Under the pieces are notes generated by a model, which saw only the letters and a list, made by a program, of their open reading frames with translations, was not told the DNA's origin and ran no database searches. A DNA stretch of 64,000 bases from Epiperipatus broadwayi (taxonomy: Eukaryota > Onychophora > Udeonychophora > Euonychophora > Peripatidae), in NCBI GenBank assembly GCA_028023455.1, contig JAQFVV010000180.1, positions 1,180,001 through 1,244,000 on the forward strand, read 5' to 3'. The translations under genes were made by a program, and so were the position numbers. This document shows, in pieces, positions 10,930 to 22,700 of the stretch (positions are counted from its first letter, which is position 1; every line of letters begins with the position of its first letter).

Positions 10930-12000
10930 TTGTTAAAATGCAAAACCATAAAACAATACAATACTAGATAAAATCCAAAAATTTTACCAAAATTCCTTTA
11001 CACAACCATGGCTTCATTTACTAGAAATAGATCTCAAGTGAAAATGAACCTAAACGAACAAACATATATATACAAACAAATAAACCTTCCCATACTTCAT
11101 TTCAAACACCACCTTCCCTTAATATCAAAAGATATCTTCATAAGATTGATAGCCTCAGATCCAATAAGTTTTATCACCAAAGTCTCCTTTATTCTTTTTT
11201 TCAATTGCAACTTAATTGCAATTTATTCTTCTTTTTACTTCATTCTTTTCATAAAAAATAACCAAAGCATTGTTAAATAATATTCTATGACCTGTACTCC
11301 ATTCATGAATATATAAAGCTGAATTAAGATACCTATGTTTAATTCTACTTATATGAACATTAATCCTTTCATTAAGGCTAAACTTACTCTGGCTTACATA
11401 AAATGTACCACAACTACATGGAATCTTATAAACAGTAACAGAAATAGACCTACTATCAATAGACTTAGTGGTTCATCGCAGTCTATTGATAGTAGGTCTA
11501 TTCCTGGTATTGTTTATAAGATTACATGTACTTGTGATAAGTTTTATTTTAGGCCAGAGTAAGTTTAGTTTTAATGAAAAAATTAAGGTTCATATAAGTA
11601 GAGTTAAACATAGGTATCTTAACCCAGATTTATATATTCATGAATTGAATACAGGTCATAGAATATTGTTTAACAATGCTTTGGCTATTTTTTATGAAAA
11701 CAATGAATTAAAAAAGAATAAAGGAGACTTTGATGATAAAACTTCTTGAATCTGAGACTATCAATCTTATGAAGACATCTTTTGATATTAAGGGAAGGTG
11801 ATGTTTAAAATGAATTATGGAAATGTTTGCTTGTTTGTATATATATATTTGTTTCTTTAGTTTGATTTTCATTTAAGAAGATCTATTTGTAGTAGATAAA
11901 ACCATGGTTGTATAAGAATTTTGGTAAAAATTTTGGATTTTATCTAGTATTGTAATTGCTTCATGGTTTTGCATTTTATTTTCTACTAGTATAGTATTAG
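10930..12000. mobile_element. Penelope-like element, head-to-head inverted copies (PLE2)
   Basis: Two arms (about 10935-11464 and 11481-12000) are reverse complements around a 16-bp spacer (11465-11480). The innermost bases are a near-perfect match through CTACTATCAATAGAC on the left and its complement on the right. The arms encode a GIY-YIG endonuclease end reading outward, with 5' truncation at the centre. The protein differs clearly from PLE1, so this is a separate subfamily with the same head-to-head arrangement. Confidence 0.72.
11481..11749 (+). pseudogene. PLE GIY-YIG endonuclease C-terminal fragment
   Basis: The right arm reads SIPGIVYKITCTCDKFYF, the GIY-YIG entry motif with an inserted base disturbing the G-x-Y spacing. 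In the overlapping frame it continues FSFNEKIKVHISRVKH and LYIHELNTGHRILFNNALAI, typical of the central and distal PLE nuclease (the R-x-x-x-H-helix region and an acidic/H patch). It ends at 11749 with a basic tail. The start is lost at the palindrome centre, so this is a fragment and not a gene. The left arm (11464-11008, minus strand) is a more decayed mirror copy. Confidence 0.65.
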
Positions 12001-12494
12001 GCAGTTTTGATTTTATATATAATTGTTGTATGCAAAATTAATTTTTAGGAATCATTGGGTTGTGTAACTTTGAAATTAAATTTAATAAATGTCTTTTAAA
12101 ATGGAAAATCTAAATAAAGATTTTTAAAAAATGTAGCAAAGTCAAGATAGATTGCAATCAATAAAAGATTTTAAATGTAATGCAATTTTATTTTTATTTT
12201 TTATACTTTATTTAATGATGTTAATCAATTTATACTTAATCTTCAATAAATACATTGTTTGATTCTCTTTCATGATGTATAGATTCACCAATCCATTCAT
12301 TTACATATTATTGAGATACAGATACTTATGAGATTACATATTTATTGACTTAAGATTCACCAATCCATTCATTTACATATTATTGAGATACAGATACTTA
12401 TGAGATTACATATTTATTGACTTATGGCTAAAAAAATTTATTTAATCATTTATTCATTTATTTATTTAACTATCTTATAAAAAGAAAATTTATC
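12001..12494. repeat. AT-rich spacer with a perfect 72-bp tandem duplication
   Basis: 12281-12352 and 12353-12424 are identical 72-bp units beginning AGATTCACCAATCC. The remaining sequence is AT-rich without recognisable content. Confidence 0.85.
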
Positions 12495-14529
12495 TAATGA
12501 TCATCATCATCAACCATTATCAATCCACTGCAGGATGAAGGTCTCTCCAAGTTCAATCCATCTTTTCCTATCTTTAGCTTCTCTTCTCCACATCACCCCT
12601 GCACACTTTCTTATTTCATCAATCCATCTCACATGTGGTCTCTTTCTGGGATTTTTACAATATCTTGGAATCCAGTTTAAAATTTCAATTGTCCATCTGT
12701 TATCATCTCTTCTAATAATATGTCCAGCCCAACTATACTCCAATGTTTTAATTTTTTCAATGAGGTCAGTAACACCTGTTTGTTATCTTACCCATACATT
12801 GTGTTTTCGATCCCTTCTTGTTACTCCCAACATGCATCTCTCCATACTTCTTTGAGTAGTCTGAAGTCTTTGTATTGCTCTTCTATTAAGTGTCCAAGTC
12901 TCAAATCCATAAGTAAGAACTGGCAAAACACATTTATTAAAAACCTTCCTTTTCAAACACATAGGCATATTTCCTTTTAGTATCAAGTTATTTCTACCAA
13001 AAGCACTCCAACCAAGTGTAATTCTATGATTAATTTCATCTATTATATTTCCATCTGTATTAATAATCTGACCAAGGTATTTGTAACTGTTAACTTCTTT
13101 TAACTCATCATAATCAATCTTTATTTTCATATCCTACTTTCATCTGATAACTCCTGCAACATTTCCTGTATCTCTAAAGCATTATTTGCAAAAACAATCA
13201 TCTGCAAAATCTAAATGACTTAATCTCCATTTGCTTTCACTTCTTTAGCTTCCCATTTTAATCCACAAAATACTTCTTGCAGCACTGCTGTAAAAAGTTT
13301 TGGAGATATGGAGTCACCCTGTCTTATACCCTTTTCAATGTTGATTTTCCTACTATCATTATGTAATCGAATTATTGCTGCTGCATTTTTATAAATATTC
13401 TTCAAATATGACAATATCCTGGATCTACACCTTGATGATCTAATGCTTTAATCACTGAAGAAATGCTTATAGAATCAAATGCCTTTTCATAGTCTGCAAA
13501 TCCTAAGCATAATGGCAACTCATATTCATTTGTCCTTTCTATAATTTCTCTCAATACCTGGATATGATCTACTGTACTAAAACCATTTTTAAATCCAGCT
13601 TGTTCTTTTGGTTGGTGGAAATCCAGTGTTTTCTGTAAACGAGTTGTAATTATCTTAGTTAAAAATTTGTATAAAACTGATAAAAAACTGATAGGTCTGT
13701 AATTTCTAATGTCTTCTTTATCACCCTTTTAAATATTAATATTAATACTGCATTCTTCCAATCATCTGGTACATTTTTATCATTTAGATATTTGGTATAT
13801 AACTTTGCTAAAAAAAATACTATTTTTTCACCTGCTTCTTTTAATATATCAATTACAATTCCATCATTACCTGGAGTCTTCCCTTTCTTCATAAATTTAA
13901 TTGCATATCTCACTTTCTCATTCAAAATTCTGGGAAATTCAAAAGATATAATATGTATAGGAGGCACTTGTTCTTTATTACTATATTATTCTTGATAAAA
14001 GTCTTCAACACATTTTATGATGTCATCTCTTTTTTTAGTAATAATGCCATCTTTTTTCTTATTGCAGATATAAATTTCCTACCAATACCAAAATGTTGTT
14101 TTACACTCTTCAGACTTTTATTCTCTTGCTAGTTCACAATTATACTTTCTTATATCATTTTCAACTCTTTTCTGCACCATTTTACAAAATTCGAGATATT
14201 CAATCTTTTTTAATGCATCATTGTTGTATATCCTCAGATTCCTTCTTTTCTTCATAAATTCTCTAGTATCAGTAGTAATTTTACTGGTCAATTGCTGCTT
14301 TTTTCTACCAGCTATCTTTGTTGCAGTTTTTAAAAGTGTATCGCTTATTTTCCTATTAATGTCATTCAAATCTGAATCATATTCAAAATCTACTAATACT
14401 TGAAACTGATTTGTAAGTTCTAATTTAAATGCATTCTAATTTAAATGCATTAGAATGTTTCTGAAGATTAGGAATATCAACTGTAAATATTGTTTTTCTT
14501 AATAATTTTTGTCTCTTTAGTTTTGCATT
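12495..14529 (-). pseudogene. RTE-clade LINE, 5'-truncated degenerate copy
   Basis: Closely similar to the RTE at 56280-59497 and in the same orientation. It covers the region after the endonuclease: linker, reverse transcriptase and C-terminal tail. Pieces visible in several frames include RHAIKFMKKGK-like linker sequence (13659-13967), the SISPKLFTAVLQEVF RT segment (13220-13414), the YKYLGQIINTDGN segment (12783-13130) and the tail ending FILQWIDNG (12510-12743). Frameshifts and lost bases, including within the RT motif C region near 13190, kill the frame. The 3' end carries a short ATC/GAT tail, as in RTE elements. A small internal duplication lies near 14430-14460. It joins the oppositely oriented copy at about 14530. 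Confidence 0.85.
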
Positions 14530-17490
14530 CACACAAAAATAAATCATGGTCCTTATTACCAGGAGGCTGTAAAGTCACCAACCAAAATAGCACTTAGTAG
14601 CTGAAGGCTGAGGGTGCTAAGAATCCTCTGATTGTGGACCTAGGCTGCCATTTGATGATGACTTTTAATTTAGACCCTTACAACTGCAGATCACTTTTAA
14701 GTGAAGGAAGACTGCAAGAATTAGAAGAAGAACTGTCTTATATTAAATGGGACATTATTGGACTTTGTGAAGTTAGAAAAAAAGGTGAAGAAAAAATTGA
14801 TTTTAAAAGTGAAAAATGTATTCTACTACAAAGGTACATAATATTAAAAATACAGGTGGGGTAGAATTCATTATAAATAAAAAGTGGAAGAACAATATTG
14901 TGGAGATTGATGGTGTATTGGACAAAGTGGCAAGATTAGTTATGCAACTTAATAGCAGATACCAAATGCAGATGATTAAGGTTTATGCCCCAACAAGTTT
15001 TCATAGTGATGAAGTAGTAGAAGGTCTTTATATGGATGTATAAAAGGCTTTTGATCAGAGTAAATAACATTTTAAAATTGTTATGGGAGACTTTAATGCT
15101 TGAATTGGTAAACAAATGAAAGATGAAGGTGCTCTAGGTAATTTTGGTTATGGTAATAGAAATGAGAAAGGTCATAAACTTGTGGAATTTGCAGAAGAAA
15201 AAAATTCATATTATGAATTCTTGTTTTGAGAAAAATGTTAAAAGGAAATGGACATGGAAGCATCCAAATGAAGGTACAGAAGAATTGGATTACACTTCGA
15301 CTAACAGAAAATACATATTTCAAGATTGTAATGTTCTTAATAAATTTAACACAGGAAGATATTGATTAGTAAGATGAAAGATTCATGTTAATGCAAAACT
15401 AGAGAGACAAAAATTATTAAGAAAAACAATATTTACAGTTGATATTTCTAATCTTCAGAAACACTCTAATGAATTTAAATTAGAACTTATAAATCGGTTT
15501 CAAGTATAATTTTGAACATGATTCAGATTTGAATGAAATTAATAAGAAAATAACTGATACACTTTTAAAAATTGCAATAAAGATTTTTGGTAGAAAAAAG
15601 CAGCAATTGACCAAAAAAAATTTTTCTGAGACTAGAGAATTTATGAAGAAAAAAAGAAATGCGAACATATACAAAAATGATGCATAAAAAATAACTGACT
15701 ACCTTGAATTCTGTAAAATGGTGCAGAAAAAAGTTGAAAATGATACAAGAAAGTATACCTGTGAACTAGCTAGAAAAGCTGTAGAAGAGAATAAAAGTCT
15801 CTAGTATGTAAAACAATATTTTGGTATTGATAGAAAATGTATATCTGCAAAAAGGAAAAAAACTGGAATTATTACTAAAAAGAGAGATGACATTATGAAA
15901 TGGGTAGAAGACTTCTATCAGAAATTATATAATAATAAAGAACAAGTACCTCCTATATCTATTATATCTTTCAAATTGCCCAGCATTTTAAATGAAAAAA
16001 TGAGACATGCAATTAAATTTATGAAGAAAGAAAAGGCTTCATGTAATGATGGAATTATAATTGATATATTAAAAAAAAGCTGGTGAAGAAATATAATTTT
16101 TTTAGCAAAATTATATACCAAATGTCTAAATGATAAAGATGTACCAGATTATTGGAAGAATGCAGTATTAATATTAATATTTAAAAAAGATGATAAAGAA
16201 GATATTAGAAATTACAGACCTATCAGCCTTTTATCAATTTTCTACAAAATTTTTGCCAAGATAATTACAACTCATCTACAGAGAACATTGGATTTCCACC
16301 AACCAACAGAATAAGTTGGATTTAAAAATGGTTTTAGTACAATAGATTATATCCAGGTATTGAGAGAAGTTATAGAAAAGACAAATAAATATGAGTTGTC
16401 ATTATACTTTGGATCTGTAGATTATGAAAATTCATTTGATTCTATAAACATTTCTTCAGTGATTAAAACATTGGATCATTAGGGTATAGTTTCAGGATAT
16501 TGTCATATTTTAAAAAAATATTTATAAAAATGTAACAGCAACAATTAGATTACATAATGATACTAGGAAATTCAACATTGAGAAGGCTATATGACCAGGT
16601 GATTCCATATCTCCAAAACTTTTTACAGTAATGTTGCAAGAAGTATTTTGTGGATTAAAATAAAAATCTAAAGGAGTGAAAGTAAATGGAGATTATTTAA
16701 ATCATTTAGATTTTGCAGATGATGTAGTTGTTTTTGAAAATAATGATTTACAACTTTAGGAAATATTGCAGAAGTTATTAGATTAAAGTAGGAAAGTACG
16801 ACTAAAGATAAATGTTACAAAGATAAAGAAATGTTAAATGGATTTTTTCAAAATATGAAAATAAAGATTGATTATGAAAGTTAGAAGAAGTTAACAGTTA
16901 CAAATATCTTGATCAGATTATTAATACAGATGGAAACATAATGGATGAAATTAATCATAGAATTAAACTTTGTTGGAGTGCTTTTTGGTAAAAATAACTT
17001 GATACTAAAATAAAATATGCCTATGTGTTTGAAAAGAAAGGTTTTTAATAAATGTGTTTTACCAGTTTATACTTATGTATCTGAGACTTGGACACTTAAT
17101 AAAAGAGCAATACAAAGACTTCAGACCACTCAAAGAAGTATGGAGAGATGCATGTTAAGAGTAACAAGAAGAGATCAAAAATGCAATATATGGGTAAGAG
17201 AGCAAACAGGTGATATTGACCTCATTGAAAAAATTAAAAAACTGAAATGGAATTGGGCTGGACATATTGCTAGAAGAGATGATAATATATGGACAATTGA
17301 AATCTTAATCTGGATTCCAAGATATTGTAAAAGACCCAAAAAGAGCCACATGTGAGATGGAAGGATGAAATAAAAAAAATGTGCGGGGGTGATGTGGAGA
17401 AGAGAAGCTAAAGTTCGGAGAAGATGGTTTTAATTTGGAGAGACCTTCATCCAACAGTCGATTGATAATGGTTGATGATGATACAAAATA
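14530..17490 (+). pseudogene. RTE-clade LINE, near full-length but heavily mutated copy
   Basis: Starts close to the presumed ORF start of the element (AAATAAATCATGG) and runs to a GATGATGAT tail near 17485. Recognisable parts in order: endonuclease N-terminus (YNCRSL, GLCEVR at 14634-14864), VYAPTSFHS (14816-15043), the NARIG-like endonuclease segment near 15085, RT linker (15895-16086), a DYENSFDSI-like motif A near 16420, a FADDVVVF-like motif near 16715, and the C-terminal region (17017-17355). Many in-frame stops make it much older than the left-hand copy it abuts. The different decay levels argue that the head-to-head pair arose from two events and not from one twin-priming insertion. 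Confidence 0.82.
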
Positions 17491-17978
17491 TTATAATGGT
17501 CAGACTTAGCGTAAGTCATTTATTTATATTGTCTTTATTTATTTACATAAATTACATGGGTGCCATCTGGTTTTAAGCATCAGAAAATAAACTAACACAT
17601 TTATATTTAAAACAATATCTTATTTAATATAATAATGTAATCATTATACAGCTTCATTTGTAATGCTGGGCTAAATTACTCCTGATGAATGGTGGCAGAC
17701 CATACAATCTTACATAAACAAAGTATCAAATCATGTAATCATAATTTATTTACAAGTATACTTATTAATTGATTTACAATATATTTTCTTTAATAAAATT
17801 AACAAATCATGTAACAATAATTTAGTTACAAAGTATAATCATTAATTGATAAACAATTTATTTCTTTAACAAAGTCCTTTAATCTTTATACATCATAATA
17901 TCAATATATTCATAGATAATGTAACACACTCGCCATATTTTAATGTTAACTTCCATAAACTTAAATACAATTCTATTC
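17491..17978. other. AT-rich DNA, nothing recognised
   Basis: No coding or structural feature recognised between the RTE copies. Confidence 0.5.
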
Positions 17979-18365
17979 ATGTCATCATCATAATCAACCA
18001 TTATGAATCCACTGCAGGATGAAGGTCTTTCCAAGTTCAATCCATCTTTCATCTTTAGCTTCTCTTCTCCACATCACACCTGCACATTTTCTTATTTCAT
18101 CTATCTCACATGTGGTCTCTTTCTGGATCTTTTACAATCTCTTGGAATCCAGTTTACGATTTCAATTGTCCATCTATTATCATCTCTTCTAGCAATATGT
18201 CCATCCCAACTCCACTTCAATCTTTTTAATTTTTTCAATGTCAGTAACACCTTTTTGTTCTCTTACCCATATATTGCGTTTTCAATCTCTTCTTGTTACT
18301 CCCAACATGCATCTCTCCATACTTCTTTGAGTGGTCTAAAGTCTCTGTATTGCTCTTCTATTAAA
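17979..18365 (-). pseudogene. RTE 3' fragment
   Basis: Reverse-strand 3' end of the same RTE family: the short ATC-rich tail, the terminal stop region and about 110 codons of the C-terminal tail, with frameshifts. It is 5'-truncated at about 18365, as is usual for LINE insertions. Confidence 0.8.
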
Positions 18366-20433
18366 TATAACATTTCATTCACTTGCATATCTCCTGGTAT
18401 TTACACATACATATGTTCTATATGTGATAGACATTAATGCTATCTTTATCACAATAATCATAAGGAATGGTTTTTTAAAGATTTTAATTCTAAATATAAG
18501 TGCTTGTATAATAGTAACTATAAAACGATGACTCTTTGTTTTAACTCTAATTGAATAAAACTTCTATACAATAATTATAAGGAGTGGTTATTTGATCCTA
18601 ACCTAATTTAATACAATCACAATCTCTACAGGCATGACTTGTTTTTAAGATCAATTCCTAACTTATTAAACTGATAGGAATTTATTCACCCATATGGACG
18701 CAAACATATGCAAAGTTTTAAACATTGAAAAAACAACTATGCATCTATAAATCCATTTACATAAAATTCAATTTTCAGTAATCCAATATAAGTTTAACTA
18801 TGAATGAATGAGACTAAGAAAATAATTACATGGTTAATTACAGTTATTTGAGACTTAAGCAATTTATATGTGTTTATTGTTCTTACATGATTATTATTTC
18901 TTTACCTTTTTCTTTTATTAATAACTTATACAAAATCCATAAGCTTATCATGCATATGTGATATATAATAATTGTTTAAATAAATATAATTTTAACAAAT
19001 AAAGAGAGATTATATTTTTTTAAAGTATAGTTTCTTTCAAAATAATACCCAAATTACAAGCATCATTTACAGATTCAATTTATTTGAAATAATGTATAAA
19101 TAAGTATTTAAATATACACTCATCCAAACAAAATAGTGTGTTATTTACTTTTTTCTTACAAATATTAAAACTCCATTTAGGATAATAATAATATAGCTTT
19201 TTAATTTCTAACTGCCATTTAAACAAGCCCATTTCTTCAGTTTAGCTGAAATTATTCAAAGTATCAGTCAAAAGTCTTCCATATGAGATGTATCTAACTG
19301 TTAGTAATGTCTTTCCATTTCATTCACAAAGCATGGTGAAAATCCTGGGATTTGAATGAAATAATATTCCCTTCTGATTAAAAGAAAAAAAAAAGATTTT
19401 ATATCAAACATAATTCTCTCTTCAACCTCATTTCACTTCTTTCTTAAATCAAATTCGCATATCATTTTCCTTAGGTGAAATTTTTTTTTTATTGAAATGA
19501 ATAATGGATTGTTCATTTCACATTCTTGAATTTAAATAAAATATCAACAACAAAAAAGATTGTACATATTAAAAATTATTTTTGCATGTCCATTGCGTCT
19601 TTTATAAACTAGCCATTTTGTCATTGTTCAATAATGTAAGATTGTTCAGATGTAATTTGTTAATAAAGTCTATCTGGGTTTTTTGTGAAAACTTTGGAGA
19701 AGCAATTAGTGTGGGAGAAAATTGTGTTTCCTTTCTTTCTAATTGTAAGTAAAATTGACAAGCAATGAAATCTTGGTGTGCATAACTCTGTATAAGTATA
19801 TCTGTATAATGCATACATCTAATGTTTTTATTGGTGATGTTAGATTTCTTTATCCAATAGATTAATTAGCATGAGAGTTTTAAGTCTTCATTTACTTTTT
19901 GTATTGGCAGGGATTCCATATTATTTTGGGGATAAAGTAAACTTTGCTCTAAATTTTATTTGTATTTGTTTATCCAACTGCAAGATTATGGTTAGCACTT
20001 AATATAGCACATCACTTTCTTTTGATTTATCTTCCTTTTGATGTGAGCCTTTACACTTATCTTTAAGCCTTTGGTCATTTATTTAAAGGTGTTCACATTC
20101 ATTTTATATATTTTGTCAAGTAATTTGGGTTCTGATTCAAGTAAAAGTTTATTACATGTTTTGGCTCATGGTCTGATTTTAAAAGCAATTGGGTCTGCTC
20201 ATTGTTTTTGATTTGATCCATTGCTTCTTTTTGAATTTATACTTGGCTTACTTTTGTCTTATCATCTATTTGCTTTAACTCATATAGTTTTTACTCTGAT
20301 TTGAATGGTTTGCAAAAACTATCTATCTGGTGGGCCATATATTTGTAATGTTCATCCATCTTTGTGATACATCATTATGATGGTCAAATATCCAATATGA
20401 TTTATTTGTCTGTAATGTTGTCATAAACAGAAA
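18366..20433. other. AT-rich DNA with a weak gag-like trace on the minus strand
   Basis: Mostly featureless. On the minus strand between about 20340 and 19600, broken frames resemble a gag-type polyprotein: a Q/N/K-rich helical stretch near 20230-20100, then AHQDFIACQFYLQLERKE near 19740-19780. There is no zinc knuckle, protease or RT, so assignment to an LTR retroelement is only a suggestion. Confidence 0.25.
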
Positions 20434-20585
20434 TAAATAAATAAATAATCAATCAAACAAGATTGAAATAAACAACTATTAATAATTATATATAAATATT
20501 TATCAAACCGGTTTGATAAATATTTAAATATAATTATTGATAGTTGTTTATTTCAATCTTGTTTGATTGAATATTTATTTATCTT
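20434..20585. repeat. Near-perfect 150-bp palindrome without spacer
   Basis: Two arms of about 72-76 bp meet at AACCGGTT, centre between 20509 and 20510. In a 72-base comparison there are about three mismatches. The RNA would be a long hairpin and the DNA a potential cruciform. It could be a foldback MITE or a palindromic duplication. No target duplication is obvious. Confidence 0.9.
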
Positions 20586-20831
20586 TGTGATAACATGTTT
20601 TTGATTTAGGAATTCATAAGTTCATTTGAGCAAAGAGTATAGGAAATTTTGAAGTAGGCAAAAATACAGACCTAATGTATAAAATAGTTTCTCTTGTAAG
20701 AACTGTGTAAGTACTTTCTATTTCAGGTAAAACTCTGCATACTTTAATGCCACTCAGTGCAATTCAGAGTGATCAATGGATGCATGAAGATGTGTGCATA
20801 AAATCCCTATCTAGTGACTACTCATCCAATA

Positions 20832-20873
20832 TCTGCAGACTAGTTTCTAGCTTGTGGCTTTTATTAGTGAGAG
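20832..20873 (-). ncRNA. Hammerhead ribozyme relic, family B
   Basis: Layout and GAAA/ACUAGU boxes are kept and stem II AGC/GCU is paired. The core has decayed to CUAAUAA and stem I has mismatches. Predicted inactive. Confidence 0.65.
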
Positions 20874-21272
20874 GCCTTGGATCTGAGAGCACTACACCTA
20901 GATCTTAGGATCTAATGCAACACTCTAACAGACACCATTTATCTCTACTTAACTACAAAGCTGTGAATCTAAAATTGGATTATATTTTTAATCCAAGCTC
21001 ATTAGCTTATATAGTCATATAGGTCTGAACTCAGTTCAGTGCCTATACATTTTGGTATATTTGGTTCTGTAATAACCATAGACACCACTATGCTATTAGG
21101 CAGGATTAGTATTAAACCACTAAACATCATATAATCACCATTTATTAAGCTAAAGCTGTTAAAACAGGTAAAACTCTCCATTCAGTAGGGCCACTCCTTG
21201 CAAACCAGAATGATCATTGGATGCAAGAAGGTTTGTAAATAAAATTCCTATCTAGTGTCTACACATCCACTA

Positions 21273-21314
21273 TCTCCAGACTAGTTTCTAGCTTGTGGAT
21301 TTCATCAGTGAGGA
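21273..21314 (-). ncRNA. Hammerhead ribozyme, family B, intact core
   Basis: CUGAUGA and GAAA boxes intact, stem III ACUAGU, cleavage base C. Stem I UCCUCA/UGGAGA pairs at five of six positions. Stem II has one mismatch. The copy ends a few bases 5' of stem I, where orientation flips. Confidence 0.78.
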
Positions 21315-21547
21315 GCCTTTGAGTTTTACCTGTTTTAACAGCTTGAGCAAGCATAAGAAAGTGGTGACTATGCTTATTAAAAAACCAAAGTCACCAGAAT
21401 GTATGAGTATTTAACTGAGTTCAGACCTATATGACTATATAAGCTAATGAGCTTGGATTGAAAATATTATTCTGTTTTCAATTTTAGACTCTTAGTTTTG
21501 GTTAAAAGGTGACTAAGATCAAAGTGCAGTGCTTTCAGGTCCAAGAC

Positions 21548-21589
21548 TCCTCATTAATAAAAGCCCCAGGCTAGAAACTAGTCTAGGGA
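21548..21589 (+). ncRNA. Hammerhead ribozyme relic, family B
   Basis: Stem II AGC/GCU is fully paired and the GAAA and ACUAGU boxes are intact, but the core reads UUAAUAA and stem I has one mismatch. Predicted inactive. Confidence 0.65.
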
Positions 21590-21765
21590 TATTGGATGAG
21601 TAGGCACTAGATAGGGATTTTATGCAAAAATCTTCTTGCATTCATTGATTGATTACTCTTGCTTGCACTGAGTAGCACTAAGATATGGAGAGTTATGCCT
21701 TTTTTAACAGCTTAAGCAAGCACATGAAATGGTGATTAAGTGATGTTTAGTACTTTACATTTCAG

Positions 21766-22610
21766 TAGTTTAAATATAAAAGATCATTAAATCAAAAGAC
21801 ATAATCAATGAACATATTTGAAACGCAAACTACTGTGAATAGGTTTACCTGATGTAATTCTATAGCTAATGATAGTAGAGTGATTGCTAGGTGTTTGATT
21901 TATGGTAATATAAATTTAAAAAGTATAGTTTATTATAAAAAAATTCACAAATCAATTTGGTTATAACAATAAACATTTAGTTTGTATTAGAGAAGATAGT
22001 AATAATTTTATTTGGTATAAGGAAGCTATATTTTTATGACAATTAGAAATTGAATGTAGTATTCAAAATTCTAGGCTGTCATTGGTTTTGTTATTAGATA
22101 CTCAGTTTGATTGAAATCTAAATGTCGTGATGAGAATCAGTTATGTATAATAAATCTTCTGGGAGTAGACGCATTTAGAAAAATCGTTTCAGTAATCAAT
22201 AATTTTATTTGATATAAAGATTGTATATCTGTTGTATGTAAAGAAATTAATTATATTAGTCAAAAGTTATGTAATTTATATAATATCATATATTTATTTT
22301 ATAAATATCTTATTAGGATAAAATTTAAGAATGCAACTAAGTACCATTTTTTTAGAATTTTTATATTATTAATTTTTATCATATTTGAAAAAATCTAATT
22401 GTATATTTAGATAATTCTGTTTTAGTCTTGTGAAATAATTTGTTTTAAAGAAAATTTTATTTTTACCATTATAATCCATTTAATTATCATTAAGTCTAAT
22501 AAAAAAAAATTCAGTAAGGGAAGAAGAAATTGTAATGCTTAGCCCCAATTCAATTTTTAAAATAATCTTTAAAATTTTTTTATTAATCAGAAATAAAACA
22601 TTAATTTGTG
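21766..22610. other. AT-rich DNA, nothing recognised
   Basis: No coding, RNA or repeat feature recognised. Confidence 0.5.
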
Positions 22611-22700
22611 AATAAAATGCTTGCAATCAAGTAGTTGGTTGCTGGACGGTTGTGGGTTCGCGTCCCGGCCGATGCTATGATATATGAAAAAAAAAAAAAA
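22611..22700 (+). repeat. tRNA-derived SINE fragment
   Basis: A short GC-rich island contains GGTTCGCGTCCC (near 22655), matching the RNA polymerase III B box of tRNA-type promoters, in the context GTGGGTTCGCGTCCCGGCC typical of tRNA-derived SINE heads. It is followed within 25 bases by a run of 14 A. A convincing A box and a full cloverleaf are not visible. A decayed tRNA pseudogene is the alternative. Confidence 0.5.

Larger units (their letters stand above)
20710..21765. mobile_element. Family B hammerhead repeat, inverted tandem array with about 17-bp target duplication
   Basis: The insertion (about 20727-21748) is bounded by AGTACTTT-NN-ATTTCAG copies (20710-20726 and 21749-21765, two differences). 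Two minus-oriented units are followed by plus-oriented sequence, meeting near 21316. The two minus hammerhead cores are 441 bp apart, giving the unit length. Three hammerhead motifs are present. No coding capacity. It is homologous to the 3528-4010 element, in both the hammerhead and flanking sequence. Confidence 0.8.

Noticed and set aside
17680-17715. CTGATGA box resembling a hammerhead core
   Set aside because: No GAAA box at the right distance and no pairing flanks.
22611-22700. Functional tRNA gene
   Set aside because: Only a B-box-like segment and a poly-A are present. No cloverleaf, anticodon arm or A box could be drawn, so a SINE fragment is more likely.
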